A DNA stretch of 64,000 bases from Deltaproteobacteria bacterium (GTDB lineage Bacteria; Desulfobacterota; Desulfobulbia; Desulfobulbales; Desulfocapsaceae), in assembly GCA_026388715.1 (NCBI GenBank), contig JAPLJF010000006.1, positions 85,894 through 149,893 on the forward strand. Reading direction: 5' to 3'. Positions 50,281 through 60,171 of the stretch are shown here, piece after piece. Under the pieces are notes generated by a model, which ran no database searches, was not told the DNA's origin, and saw only the letters and a program-made list of their open reading frames with translations. Made by a program: the position numbers and the translations under genes. How positions within the stretch are numbered: the first letter of the stretch is position 1; the number at the start of each line of letters is the position of its first letter.

Positions 50281-51288
50281 ATGTCATACGAACCAATCTA
50301 CACCATCAGTCCTCGGCTGCTCACCCAGGTAGAAGCAGTGGCCGCCTTGCGGGAACGAATCCAGGGGGCGGCGATCGCGCTTTCCTGGGTTCCCGCCCTG
50401 CAAAAGGATACCCGTACCCGCAACGTCCACGCCTCCACCGCCATTGAGGGCAACCCGCTGACCCTGGAACAGGTGTGCGCCCTGGAGGAAGGGCGGGATC
50501 TGGCGGCCTCGGACCAGCGTTCGCAGCGCGAGGTGCTCAACTATTTCGCCGGTCTGCGTTATGTAGAAAAACAGGCCGGCAAGGAAATGGTCCGCCACGA
50601 AGGCGTGTTTGAACTGCACCGCATCCTGGCCGACGGGGTGATGGACCAGGGCGAGGCAGGCCGTTATCGCTCCATCGCCGTGCGGGTGGGGAATTATATG
50701 CCACCCGCCCCGACCGAGGTCTCCGGGCTGATGTTCGAGCTGCTGGAGTGGTGGAACAACAAGGCAGGTGAGATTTCCCCTGTGCTCAGTTCCGCCATCC
50801 TCCACTACCGCTTCGAGGCCATCCATCCCTTTGCCGACGGCAATGGCCGCACGGGACGCGCCCTGGCCCTCTGGGAACTGTACCGGCGCGGTTTCGACAC
50901 CCACCACATCTTCTCGGTGGATGAATACTACTGGGAGGACCGTCCGCGCTACTACGCGGCCCTGCAGGCGGTGCGCCTGGCTGGCGAAGACCTCACCGGC
51001 TGGCTGGAGTATACGGCTGAAGGGTTGAAGCTGACCCTGGAGCGCGTCTGGCTGCGGGCGCAGACCCTCCAACACAACACGCCGACAAAACTCATCCTGC
51101 GCCCAAAACAGGAGCGCCTTCTGCACCTCCTGCGTGACCATGGCAGCATGGCCCCGTCTGAACTCTGGGCCGCTCTGGACATTTCCCGCCAGGGGGCAAT
51201 GGATCTGCTTCGTCCCCTGCTCGAAGCGGGAATGGTGGAAAAGATCGGCGGCAAAAAATCCGGTCGCTACACCCTGCACAAGCCATGA
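50281..51288 (+). CDS. Fic-family AMPylator (class II)
   Basis: 335 residues. The core motif HPFADGNGRTGR is complete (catalytic His, Mg-binding Asp), so it should transfer AMP or another nucleotide to a hydroxyl group of a target protein. The inhibitory motif STAIEGN near residue 55 places it in class II, where the glutamate blocks ATP binding until released. A C-terminal winged helix (about 265-335) suggests DNA binding and perhaps self-regulation. It stands between the restriction system and recC, and a duplicated piece of recC flanks it, so it may have been inserted there. Confidence 0.92.
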   Translation: MSYEPIYTISPRLLTQVEAVAALRERIQGAAIALSWVPALQKDTRTRNVHASTAIEGNPLTLEQVCALEEGRDLAASDQRSQREVLNYFAGLRYVEKQAGKEMVRHEGVFELHRILADGVMDQGEAGRYRSIAVRVGNYMPPAPTEVSGLMFELLEWWNNKAGEISPVLSSAILHYRFEAIHPFADGNGRTGRALALWELYRRGFDTHHIFSVDEYYWEDRPRYYAALQAVRLAGEDLTGWLEYTAEGLKLTLERVWLRAQTLQHNTPTKLILRPKQERLLHLLRDHGSMAPSELWAALDISRQGAMDLLRPLLEAGMVEKIGGKKSGRYTLHKP

Positions 51289-51356
51289 ACAAAGGCAAAA
51301 CGTATCAAACAACAGGATCAAACATTCATCCATAAAAGGCCAGCAAACACCCACCC

Positions 51357-54300
51357 ATGTTCTCTCTCCATCTCTCCAACCGGACCGAAAACCTGCTGAC
51401 CCATCTGGTCGAAGTTCTTCACTCTCAGGCGCGGCGAAGCCTCTTTGAAAAGGAGGTTTTTCTGATCCAGAGTCAGGGGATGGAGCGGATGCTCTCCCAG
51501 CGGCTTGCCGATGCCTTTACGGTCTGGTGCAATTTTGAATACATGCTGCCCACCCGGTTTTTTGATCTGATGGCCAGCCGGATGGGCATGGTCATCAACC
51601 CGGATGCCTTTGACCGCGAAGCGCTTACCTGGCGCCTTGACGCCCTGCTGCAGCAGATTGCAGGGGAAGGGCCGATGGCGACGACATTCGCGCCGCTCCG
51701 GCGTTACATGAGCGGGGAGCAAAGCGGGTTGAAGCGCTACCAGCTCTCCCAGCAACTGGCCAATATCTTCGATCAGTATCAGATCATGCGGCTGGAGATG
51801 CTGGATGGCTGGCAGCGGCAGAAAACGAGCACCGCCAATCCGGCGGAGGATTGGCAGATGGCCCTGTGGACGGAACTGCGCACCTCCCTTGACAATACCC
51901 CGCACCGGGGCGAGATGCTGCGCCTGTTTCTGCAACGGCTGCAGGGGATGGAGGATTTTTCCGCCATCCTGCCCGCCCGCCTCTCGGTCTTTGGCCTGCA
52001 CAGCATGCCGCCCCTGCTGCTCGATTGCCTGCACGCCGTCTCCTGCCATTGCGATGTCCATCTCTATCTCCTCACCCCCTGTCAAAACTACTGGCTGGAC
52101 ATCCCAGGGAAGCGACAGTTGATACGCGAGAACCTTGCCCGGCTGCAAGCTGGCCTCGAACCAGCCCCTCTTATCCCCGAGATTCACCCTTTGCTGAACT
52201 CCCTTGGCAAACAGGGGCAGGATTTTCACGCCATGCTCCTTGATCGTATTGATAACCTGATAGACACTGACAGCTATGAAGATCCGGCGCAGACCGCCGC
52301 TCCCGCTCTCAATGCGCCCTGTCTGCTCCACCGACTGCAAGCGGATCTGCTTGATGGCGGGTGGAGAGCAAAAGAAGATGATGAGAAAATCCCCCTTGAT
52401 CCTTCCCTGACCATTGTCTCCTGCCACTCGGCGGTCCGGGAGGTGATGATCCTCAAGGACCAGATCCTGCACTGGCTCCAGGAAAACCCGGACATGGCGC
52501 TGCGCGATATCGTGGTGATGGCCCCTGACATCCAGGAATATGCGGCCATTATCCCGGCCATCTTCCATGATATTCAGCACTCCATCGCTGACCGCAGCCT
52601 GCGCCAGCGCAACTCGGTCCTTGCGGTCTTTCTCCAGTTCCTTGATCTGGCCGTCAGCCGGTTTTCCTGGACGGAGGTCCTTGATCTGCTGGAAAGACCG
52701 GAGGTCGCCCCGGCCTTTGGTCACTCGGAGGCGGACTGCGAACTGATCCGCCACTGGGTCACCAGTTCCGGCATCCGCTGGGGGCTCTCCGCCGGGCAGC
52801 TCCAGGCCATGGGCCTGCCGGCACAAGAAGAGACCACCTGGCAGGCTGGGCTTGACCGCCTGCTCCTGGGCTATGCCATGGATTGGGATATGCCGGTGAA
52901 CGGCATCCTGCCTTATCCCGATATCGAGGGGAGCCAGGCCCGGCCCCTGGGCGGCTTGTGCCAGTTCATCGAACTGCTGGCCCAGACGGCCCGGGATTTT
53001 GACCACGCCCGGCCGCTTTCCGCCTGGTCAACCCTGTTGCTCTCGCACGTTGACTCCCTGTTTGGCCCGGACAGCGAAAACGACTGCACCCAGTTACGGG
53101 AGCTCCTGACCACCTTGGGCAGCCGCTTTGGCGCCCTGCACCGCCATGATGTCCCCCTGGAAGTGGTGCGGGCCTGGCTGGAGACCGCGGCCTCGGAGAG
53201 CAGGAGCAGCGCCGGATTTCTGCGCGGCCAGCTCACCTTCTGCTCCATGCTGCCCATGCGCTCCATCCCCTTTCAGGCGGTCTGTCTGCTAGGTCTCAAC
53301 GATGGCGTCTTTCCCAAGACCGACCGCCATCCGCCCTTTGATCTGCTGGGTGAGGGCTTCCGGCCGGGAGACCGCTCCCAGCGGGGCGATGACCGCTACC
53401 AGTTCCTGGAGGCCCTGCTCTCGGCCAGAAGATATCTGTACCTCAGCCATGTGGGCCAATCGATCCGCTCGGGCAGCGCCATCCCGCCCTCGGTGCTGAT
53501 CACCGAGCTGATCGAGACGCTCCAGCTCTCCTACGGGATAGAAGATCCGGTGCAGAAACATCCGTTGCAGCCCTTTTCCCCGCGCTATTTCCATCCCGCT
53601 TCCGGCGCCGGCCTGTTCAGCTACAATAGTCATAACTGTGAGGTAGCCGAGGCCTTGGCCCACCCGCTGCCACCATCGCCAATCCCCGAGCCCTGGTGGA
53701 CGGGCTCGTTGCCCGATGATGAAAACAAGATTGTCACCGTTGCCGATCTGCTCAGCTTCTTTGCCCATCCGCAGAGATGGTTTGTCCACAACCGGCTGGG
53801 TATCCACCTCGATACCGAGGCCGAACTGCCGGGGGAAAGCGAGCTTTTTTCTCTGAATAGTCTTGACAGTTATCTGGTCAATCAGGAGCTGGTTCAGACC
53901 TGCCTGGATAAAACCACAGAACCGCAGACGGCCACTCTCGCCAGATTGAAGGCCCAGGGCCGCTGGATGCTGGGCACCCCCGGTCAACTGGCCTTTGACC
54001 GCCAGTTTCCGGATCTGGCGGCCTTTGCCTGGAAGATTCAGGCCAGAAACATGGGCCAGTGCCTGCCGGATATCCCCATTGATCTGCAGGTCGGCGAATA
54101 TCGTCTTATTGGCCAGCTTACGGGCATCCATGAAAATGGCATCCTGCTGGCCCGCTACTCAAAATGCAAGGGCAAGGACCTGCTCAAGGCCTGGATTTCC
54201 CATCTGCTTCTGGCCGCTGCCACACCCGCGCCCGCCACCACCCATCTGCTGACCAAAGAGCTGGATCTTTGTTTCGCCCCCTGCGCCGATCCCCAATCCC

Positions 54301-54611
54301 GGCTTGGTGAGCTGCTGGCAATCTACCAGGCCGGTTACTGTTCTCCCAGTCCCCTGCTGGTCGAACCGGCGTGGGCCTATATTCGGCAACAGAACAGCAA
54401 ACGGGCTCAAAAATCACCTCTGGACACAGCAGCGAAAAGTTTCAGAGACAGCCTGGAACAGGGCTATGAACCCGAACTGACCCTGCTCTATGGCAGTTGT
54501 GATCCAGACACCTTGCTTGGCCCGGAATTCCTGCGCCTGTGCGAGGAATTCTTAGGCCCGATATGGTCGGAGACAACTGACCAGACACCGTCAGAGGGGG
54601 AGCAAAGGTGA
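51357..54611 (+). CDS. recC: Exodeoxyribonuclease V gamma subunit RecC
   Basis: 1084 residues, close to the usual 1100. The start MFSLHLSNRTENLLTHL, the QSQGMERML region, the inactive helicase-like core (DIVVMAPDIQEYAAIIPAIF) and MRSIPFQAVCLLGLNDGVFP are characteristic. RecC recognises Chi and splits the strands between RecB and RecD. Its TGA overlaps the recB start (TGATG). Promoter position is unclear because the Fic gene lies only 68 bases upstream; transcription may come through from it. Confidence 0.95.
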   Translation: MFSLHLSNRTENLLTHLVEVLHSQARRSLFEKEVFLIQSQGMERMLSQRLADAFTVWCNFEYMLPTRFFDLMASRMGMVINPDAFDREALTWRLDALLQQIAGEGPMATTFAPLRRYMSGEQSGLKRYQLSQQLANIFDQYQIMRLEMLDGWQRQKTSTANPAEDWQMALWTELRTSLDNTPHRGEMLRLFLQRLQGMEDFSAILPARLSVFGLHSMPPLLLDCLHAVSCHCDVHLYLLTPCQNYWLDIPGKRQLIRENLARLQAGLEPAPLIPEIHPLLNSLGKQGQDFHAMLLDRIDNLIDTDSYEDPAQTAAPALNAPCLLHRLQADLLDGGWRAKEDDEKIPLDPSLTIVSCHSAVREVMILKDQILHWLQENPDMALRDIVVMAPDIQEYAAIIPAIFHDIQHSIADRSLRQRNSVLAVFLQFLDLAVSRFSWTEVLDLLERPEVAPAFGHSEADCELIRHWVTSSGIRWGLSAGQLQAMGLPAQEETTWQAGLDRLLLGYAMDWDMPVNGILPYPDIEGSQARPLGGLCQFIELLAQTARDFDHARPLSAWSTLLLSHVDSLFGPDSENDCTQLRELLTTLGSRFGALHRHDVPLEVVRAWLETAASESRSSAGFLRGQLTFCSMLPMRSIPFQAVCLLGLNDGVFPKTDRHPPFDLLGEGFRPGDRSQRGDDRYQFLEALLSARRYLYLSHVGQSIRSGSAIPPSVLITELIETLQLSYGIEDPVQKHPLQPFSPRYFHPASGAGLFSYNSHNCEVAEALAHPLPPSPIPEPWWTGSLPDDENKIVTVADLLSFFAHPQRWFVHNRLGIHLDTEAELPGESELFSLNSLDSYLVNQELVQTCLDKTTEPQTATLARLKAQGRWMLGTPGQLAFDRQFPDLAAFAWKIQARNMGQCLPDIPIDLQVGEYRLIGQLTGIHENGILLARYSKCKGKDLLKAWISHLLLAAATPAPATTHLLTKELDLCFAPCADPQSRLGELLAIYQAGYCSPSPLLVEPAWAYIRQQNSKRAQKSPLDTAAKSFRDSLEQGYEPELTLLYGSCDPDTLLGPEFLRLCEEFLGPIWSETTDQTPSEGEQR

Positions 54612-57600
54612 TGAAGGCACAACGAGAGACATTTGACGCCGCCACCGCCAGCCTGCGCAAAGGGGTCAATCTGGTCGAGGCCAGCGCCGGAACCGGCAAG
54701 ACCTTTGCCATTGCCATGCTGGTTCTGCGATTTGTGACCGAATCCAGCCTCCCCCTGCCAAGCATCCTGGTGGTGACCTTTACCAAGGCGGCCACGGAAG
54801 AGCTCAAAGGACGGATCCGGGCCCGGCTGGCATCGGCCCGGGATCTGCTTGAAAGCAACCAGAGGCCGGGGGTCAGCGACCAGACCGATCCGGCGCTGGC
54901 GGCCTGGCGCGCCGGGCTTGCCGAACGCGGCATTGCCGAACCGCTGGCCCTCCATCGTCTGGAGATGGCCCTGCTCGATATGGATCTGGCTGCCGTCTTC
55001 ACCATCCATGGTTTCTGCCAGCGCATGCTCCAGGAACAGGCGCTGGAGAGTGGTCAGCTCTTTGATTTTGAACTGACGACCGACCCATCCCGCCTGCGCG
55101 CTCAAGTCATCCAGGATTACTGGCGGCGGAATCTGTACCCCCTCTCGCCCCTGCACTGCGCCCTGATCACCGAGATCTATAAAACCCCTGATGATCTGTA
55201 TAAGAGTGTAGAGGGGGCAGGGAAAAGGAGCGCCCGGATTGAACCGCCGGCACCAACCGTGGCAGAGGCGCTCACCCTTTTCGACAAAAACCTGAACCAC
55301 CTCTCTGACTGGTGGCAGAGCAACGCGGCCACCCTGCATCCCTTGCTGCAGAAGGCGGTGGATGAGGGGAAATTTACGAAAGAGCTGCAGACCAATTTTT
55401 CCGGCTGGTGGCAACAGGTCGATGATTTTCTCGAGGGGCACAGCCTGCAACCGCCGGCCAATATCGAACGTCTCAGCGCCGCCGGGATCAGGGCAGAATT
55501 ACATGGCGGCAAATTCAGGAGCAGCAAGGAAAAAAGCGGCGAGGAGAAAAAAGAGGAATTCCTCACCGCCTGGCCGCTGGCAGACCAGGCGATTGCCGAC
55601 TTTCTCCTGGCCCGGCAGGGTGTGACCCTGGCCTTCCGCATTGGACTGGTCCGGGAACTTTCAACCGGTCTGGCCCAGACCCTGAGGCGGCAGAACCTGC
55701 TCTCGTTTGACGATCTTATCTCCCAACTGGCAACGGCCCTGGTTGGCGGACAGGGGCCGGCGCTGCGGCAGATTCTCAGCAAGCGCTACCAGGTGGCCTT
55801 GATTGATGAGTTTCAGGACACGGATGACGCCCAGTATTCGATCTTCTCCGCCCTTTTCGCCGGAGCCTCCCACTATCTGTACCTGATTGGCGACCCCAAA
55901 CAGGCCATCTACACCTTCCGGGGGGCGGACATCTACTCCTATTTCAAGGCCCGGGACCAGGCGGATTTTCATCTGGGACTGGAGAAGAACTATCGCTCCC
56001 ATCCCGCGCTGGTTGAGTCCATCAACAGACTGTTTCAGTTGCGGGAAGACGCCTTTGCCACGGAGGAACTGTCCTATTTTCCTGTCCTGCCCGCAAAAAG
56101 AGCGGATGATGGCCGACTGCTGGATGGCGGCAAGGGCCCGGCGGTCATGATCTATTGCGAACTGGCAGCCAACCCTGACCCGGATGCCAAGGACGGCAGA
56201 TGGAGTACTGATCAGGCCACGGAACGGATTGTGTCGTATGTGGTCACAGAGACCGCCCGTCTTCTGCACCCCGATGGCCCGACCATGCTGACCGCAACCG
56301 ATGAACCGGCAATACCCCTGGCCCCCAGAGACATTGCCGTCCTGGTCAGGAACCATAAGCAGGCCGGCCGCTTTCAGGCCGCCCTGGCCCGGGCCGGGAT
56401 TCCAGCCGTCATGGCCAGTCAGCAGTCCGTGTTCACCACCGATGAGTGCCATGATCTCTTTCTGCTGATGCAGGCGCTCTGCGCTCCAGGGGACACCACC
56501 GTCCTGAAGACCGCGCTCACCAGCGCCTGGTTTGGCATGAACGGGCTGGAGCTGTATGCCCTGTGGCAGGACTCCGAGCAGGTGGATCTGTGGCTGACCC
56601 GTTTCCACGACTACCACCTGCTCTGGCAGGAACGCGGCTTTCTGGCCATGATGACCAGTCTGCTGGAGACTGAAAAGATCCTGCTCAACCTGGCCCGACA
56701 GCCCTTGGCCGACGCTGGAGCGACGAGAAAGATCTCCAATATCCACCATCTCCTGGAGTTGATCCAGGCGGCAGAAACAGAGGAGGCCATGGGGCCGGGC
56801 AAGACCCTGCAATGGCTGCAGGCCATGCGCACGGATACCCGCAGCATGGAAGACACCGAGCTGCGGCTGGAAAGCGATGAGGAAGCGGTACGGATTGTCA
56901 CCATGCACAGCGCCAAGGGGCTGGAATATCCCGTAGTCTTCTGCCCTTTTCTGTGGCAGCGTGGTAATTTCCTGAAACAACAAAAGGAATTTGTAACCTG
57001 TCATGATGAGAACAGGGAACTGGTCCTGGATCTTGGCTCCCCGGACTTTGACCGGCGCAAAGAACAGGCGCTGGCGGAGGAACTGGCGGAGGAACTGCGA
57101 CTGGCCTATGTGACCCTGACCCGGGCCAAGTATCGCTGTTATACCCTCTGGGCCGACGTGAAGGGGAATAAAGATGTCACGGATGCCAACTCTCCGGCCC
57201 TGGCCTGGCTTTTATCCCTGGAACAGGGGAAAGAGTTTGCCTCGCAGATACAGACCCTGCAGGCACGGGCTGCAGACGGGTCCGTGGCTTATGAGCTGCT
57301 TGCCGCAGACAGTGCTGAACCCATGGTGATAGCTGGCGGAAAGGCCGGAGTGGACGAGCTCATATCGTTCTCATTCACCGGCCGCAACCTGCATACAGAG
57401 TGGCTGCTGCACAGTTATTCGTCGCTTTCCACCCCCAGCCCGGCGCATCCATTTGACAATCAGTCCCACTGGCCTGATTTGTCCATTGAAACCAGTGAGG
57501 TCGGCCTCCTCCCCGATCTCCCGAAAGGGGCGGCGCTGGGAAATGTAGTGCATGCGCTGCTGGAGAATGTCCCTTTTGCGACCCTGGCCACCGGCAGCGG

Positions 57601-58240
57601 CTACGAAAATCTCCTGCAACAGCAATGCGCGTGGTTCGGAGTCGAGGTGAGTCCCGGCAGGCTGGCCGCCCTGCTCCAGAAGGTGGTGCAGACCCCCTTG
57701 CCTCCGGCTGACAGCAGCGCATCTTTTTGTCTGGCCGCTCTCAATCCATCCGAGGTCATCCGCGAGATGCCCTTTTATTTCCAGCTCCAGGCCGGTTCCA
57801 CCGAGCAGATCAACAGTATTCTGGCCGGATCACTGACGGTGACGCCCATCACGCCCAAGGCCCTGCAAGGCTATCTCACCGGTTTTGTTGATCTGATCTG
57901 CCGCTATCACGGGAAATTCTACATCATGGATTACAAGAGCAACTGGCTGGGCAACCGCCTGCCGGATTATGGGCCGGAAGGGCTGGAACAGGCCATGCGC
58001 GACCATAACTATGGCCTGCAATACTGGCTCTACACCCTGATTCTGCACCGTTATCTGCAAAACAGTGTGGAACAATACGACTATACGAGCCATTTTGGCG
58101 GGGTGATGTACCTGTTTGTCCGGGGGATGGAGCCGACGCTGCCGGGTAGCGGGGTCTATTTCGATCTGCCGGATCTTGCCACCCTGGAACGCCTCGACCG
58201 CTGCCTGGGTCGTTCCGGCAAAGGATCAGCAAATGGATGA
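54611..58240 (+). CDS. recB: Exodeoxyribonuclease V beta subunit RecB
   Basis: 1209 residues. UvrD-like helicase motifs: VEASAGTGKTFAIAML (Walker A, about residue 21), TFTKAATEELKGRIR, DEFQDTDDAQY, GDPKQAIYTFRGAD and TMHSAKGLEYPVVF. The C-terminal nuclease domain has GFVDLICRY and MDYKSNWLG, the Asp and Lys of the active site, so it should cut DNA. ATG 54611 forms a one-base TGATG coupling with recC; a GTG at 54608 is possible. Confidence 0.96.
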   Translation: MKAQRETFDAATASLRKGVNLVEASAGTGKTFAIAMLVLRFVTESSLPLPSILVVTFTKAATEELKGRIRARLASARDLLESNQRPGVSDQTDPALAAWRAGLAERGIAEPLALHRLEMALLDMDLAAVFTIHGFCQRMLQEQALESGQLFDFELTTDPSRLRAQVIQDYWRRNLYPLSPLHCALITEIYKTPDDLYKSVEGAGKRSARIEPPAPTVAEALTLFDKNLNHLSDWWQSNAATLHPLLQKAVDEGKFTKELQTNFSGWWQQVDDFLEGHSLQPPANIERLSAAGIRAELHGGKFRSSKEKSGEEKKEEFLTAWPLADQAIADFLLARQGVTLAFRIGLVRELSTGLAQTLRRQNLLSFDDLISQLATALVGGQGPALRQILSKRYQVALIDEFQDTDDAQYSIFSALFAGASHYLYLIGDPKQAIYTFRGADIYSYFKARDQADFHLGLEKNYRSHPALVESINRLFQLREDAFATEELSYFPVLPAKRADDGRLLDGGKGPAVMIYCELAANPDPDAKDGRWSTDQATERIVSYVVTETARLLHPDGPTMLTATDEPAIPLAPRDIAVLVRNHKQAGRFQAALARAGIPAVMASQQSVFTTDECHDLFLLMQALCAPGDTTVLKTALTSAWFGMNGLELYALWQDSEQVDLWLTRFHDYHLLWQERGFLAMMTSLLETEKILLNLARQPLADAGATRKISNIHHLLELIQAAETEEAMGPGKTLQWLQAMRTDTRSMEDTELRLESDEEAVRIVTMHSAKGLEYPVVFCPFLWQRGNFLKQQKEFVTCHDENRELVLDLGSPDFDRRKEQALAEELAEELRLAYVTLTRAKYRCYTLWADVKGNKDVTDANSPALAWLLSLEQGKEFASQIQTLQARAADGSVAYELLAADSAEPMVIAGGKAGVDELISFSFTGRNLHTEWLLHSYSSLSTPSPAHPFDNQSHWPDLSIETSEVGLLPDLPKGAALGNVVHALLENVPFATLATGSGYENLLQQQCAWFGVEVSPGRLAALLQKVVQTPLPPADSSASFCLAALNPSEVIREMPFYFQLQAGSTEQINSILAGSLTVTPITPKALQGYLTGFVDLICRYHGKFYIMDYKSNWLGNRLPDYGPEGLEQAMRDHNYGLQYWLYTLILHRYLQNSVEQYDYTSHFGGVMYLFVRGMEPTLPGSGVYFDLPDLATLERLDRCLGRSGKGSANG

Positions 58241-59912
58241 GCAGATTTTCACCCCCCTTGACCACCAATTCGCCCGCTTCATGACCAGACAATCCGGCCT
58301 CGCGGGAGATGAGGCCGACAGATTTGCCCTGCTGATCAAACGACTTTCCGCCGCCATGGCCGCCGGCCATAGCTGCCTGCCCCTGACCAGTCAAGAAGAG
58401 CCGCTGTTAAGGGGAAGCCTTGTTTCCCAAGGCATCACTACCCCGCTGGTACTCTGGCACGGCAGGCTCTATCTTCAGCGCTACTATCGCTACGAGTTGC
58501 GGCTGGCCGACCAGCTCAAGGCCCTCGCCCGGGTTCAATGTAGAGTCCCGGAATATCAGACGGAGCTCGATGCCTGTTTTGGCAAGAGGCCTGAGACAGA
58601 TTCGGAAACAGATTGGCAGCGCCAGGCAGCCGAGATGGCGCTGTCGCGGCCTCTGGCCCTTATCTCCGGCGGTCCCGGCACCGGTAAGACCAGGACCGTG
58701 GCCCGGATCCTTGGTCTGCTCCTGCTGGCGCTGGGTCCTGATCTGCGGATCGCCCTGGCCGCCCCGACCGGCAAGGCGGCGATGCGGCTCAGGGAGTCCA
58801 TTTCCGCAAGCCTTGCCGCACTTCCCTTCTCCGCATCAATCAAGGAGAAAATTCCGACCACCGCCTGCACCCTGCACCGCCTGCTCGGAGTCCGGCGCAA
58901 TTCATCTGTCTTCAGGCACCATCATGGCAACCCCCTGCCCTGGGATGTGGTGGTGGTCGATGAGGCCTCCATGGTCGATCTGGCCATGATGAGCAAACTG
59001 GTGGACGCCCTGAAATCCGGAGCCAGACTGGTACTGCTGGGAGACAAGGACCAGCTGGCCTCGGTTGAATCCGGGGCGGTGCTGGCCGATTGCATCCAGG
59101 CCCTGCCGGACAATACGGTAACGCTGCACAAGAGCTACCGCTTTAACCACGAGATCAGCGCCTTTGCCCGGGCAGTGAACAGAAACGACAGCACGGCCGC
59201 CTGGTCCATGCTCACCAACAATACGCAAGAAGCAACAACGACCAGGGGCCTCCAGCTCCTCCAGGGACCGCTGCCGGACTTTATTGTGGCCCGATATCTC
59301 CGCTACATGGAAAAGGTAGCGGCCCTGCCCGGCAACAGACAGGAAGACGACATCCGGCCGCTCTTTCAATGCCTCAACCGGTTCCGGGTCCTCTGCGCCA
59401 CCAGACATGGGGCCGGCGGCGTTGAGATCCTCAACCGGCAGGTGGAACAAAAGCTGGCAGCCGGCAACTATCCTTGTCAGCCCGGCGGCTGGTATCCCGG
59501 CCGGCCGGTGATCATCCTGAACAACGACTACGGCCTGAACCTGTTCAACGGCGACATCGGCATCTGCCTGCCGGATCCACCCTCTCAGCCCGCCGCTTCC
59601 GGCAGGTTCAAGGTCTGGTTTGAGCACGAAGATGGCAGCCTCAAGGGATACCAGCCCTACCGGCTGCCGGAGTGCGAAACGGTCTTCGCCATGACCATCC
59701 ATAAAAGCCAGGGCTCCGAGTTTACAGAGGTTCTGGTGGTCCTGCCCGCCTCCGACTCTCCCCTTCTGACCCGGGAGTTGATCTATACCGCCGTCACCAG
59801 GGCCAGGACCAGGGTGCTGATTGCCGGTGACCAGGCCATCTTCACCGCAGCCGTCAACCGTACCATCAGCCGCTCCAGCGGCCTGCACGAGATGCTGATC
59901 TGTTTGGAGTGA
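58233..59912 (+). CDS. recD: Exodeoxyribonuclease V alpha subunit RecD
   Basis: 559 residues. A 5'-3' helicase with Walker A SGGPGTGKTRTVARI (about residue 150), DEASMVDLAM, LLGDKDQLASVESGAVL and the C-terminal MTIHKSQGSEFTEVLVVLP. ATG 58233 overlaps the recB end by eight bases and has AAGGA before it; the longer frame from 58116 is a shadow of recB. Together recCBD give a complete RecBCD enzyme for double-strand break repair and destruction of foreign DNA. Confidence 0.95.
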   Translation: MDEQIFTPLDHQFARFMTRQSGLAGDEADRFALLIKRLSAAMAAGHSCLPLTSQEEPLLRGSLVSQGITTPLVLWHGRLYLQRYYRYELRLADQLKALARVQCRVPEYQTELDACFGKRPETDSETDWQRQAAEMALSRPLALISGGPGTGKTRTVARILGLLLLALGPDLRIALAAPTGKAAMRLRESISASLAALPFSASIKEKIPTTACTLHRLLGVRRNSSVFRHHHGNPLPWDVVVVDEASMVDLAMMSKLVDALKSGARLVLLGDKDQLASVESGAVLADCIQALPDNTVTLHKSYRFNHEISAFARAVNRNDSTAAWSMLTNNTQEATTTRGLQLLQGPLPDFIVARYLRYMEKVAALPGNRQEDDIRPLFQCLNRFRVLCATRHGAGGVEILNRQVEQKLAAGNYPCQPGGWYPGRPVIILNNDYGLNLFNGDIGICLPDPPSQPAASGRFKVWFEHEDGSLKGYQPYRLPECETVFAMTIHKSQGSEFTEVLVVLPASDSPLLTRELIYTAVTRARTRVLIAGDQAIFTAAVNRTISRSSGLHEMLICLE

Positions 59913-60001
59913 ATACGACTCCATCGATCAATCTCCAAAAAATCACTGGTATGCCGAATTTCCATTCCAGCTCAATTTATAATGGCAAGTGCACCATTCT
60001 C

Positions 60002-60044
60002 GGGTATCTTTCAGACTATACCCTGAAAAATATGGGTATTTTTT
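60002..60044 (+). terminator. Possible terminator with competing hairpin after recD
   Basis: GGGTAT (60002-60007), ATACCC (60018-60023) and GGGTAT (60034-60039) followed by TTTTTT allow two mutually exclusive hairpins; the second plus T-run is a short intrinsic terminator. Stems are only six base pairs, so strength is doubtful. The rest of the 259-base gap before the next gene is AT-rich and without a gene. Confidence 0.5.
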
Positions 60045-60171
60045 CTTGGTGGGCTATTTTTTTTATGGTAAAAAAAAGATACTATCCCTGATAGCGTAAC
60101 TTTTTCTTTGCCCGGATCGCCACAACGGCGCGGCGGGTAGCTGAAAATCCTCAATCCGTAAGGCGGTTGTC

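Noticed and set aside
50284..51354. 356-codon minus-strand frame antisense to the Fic gene
   Set aside because: The plus strand carries a complete Fic motif and inhibitory motif; the antisense frame has none.
51318..53006. 562-codon minus-strand frame antisense to recC
   Set aside because: RecC is fully supported by motifs on the plus strand; the antisense frame is a by-product of GC-rich codon use.
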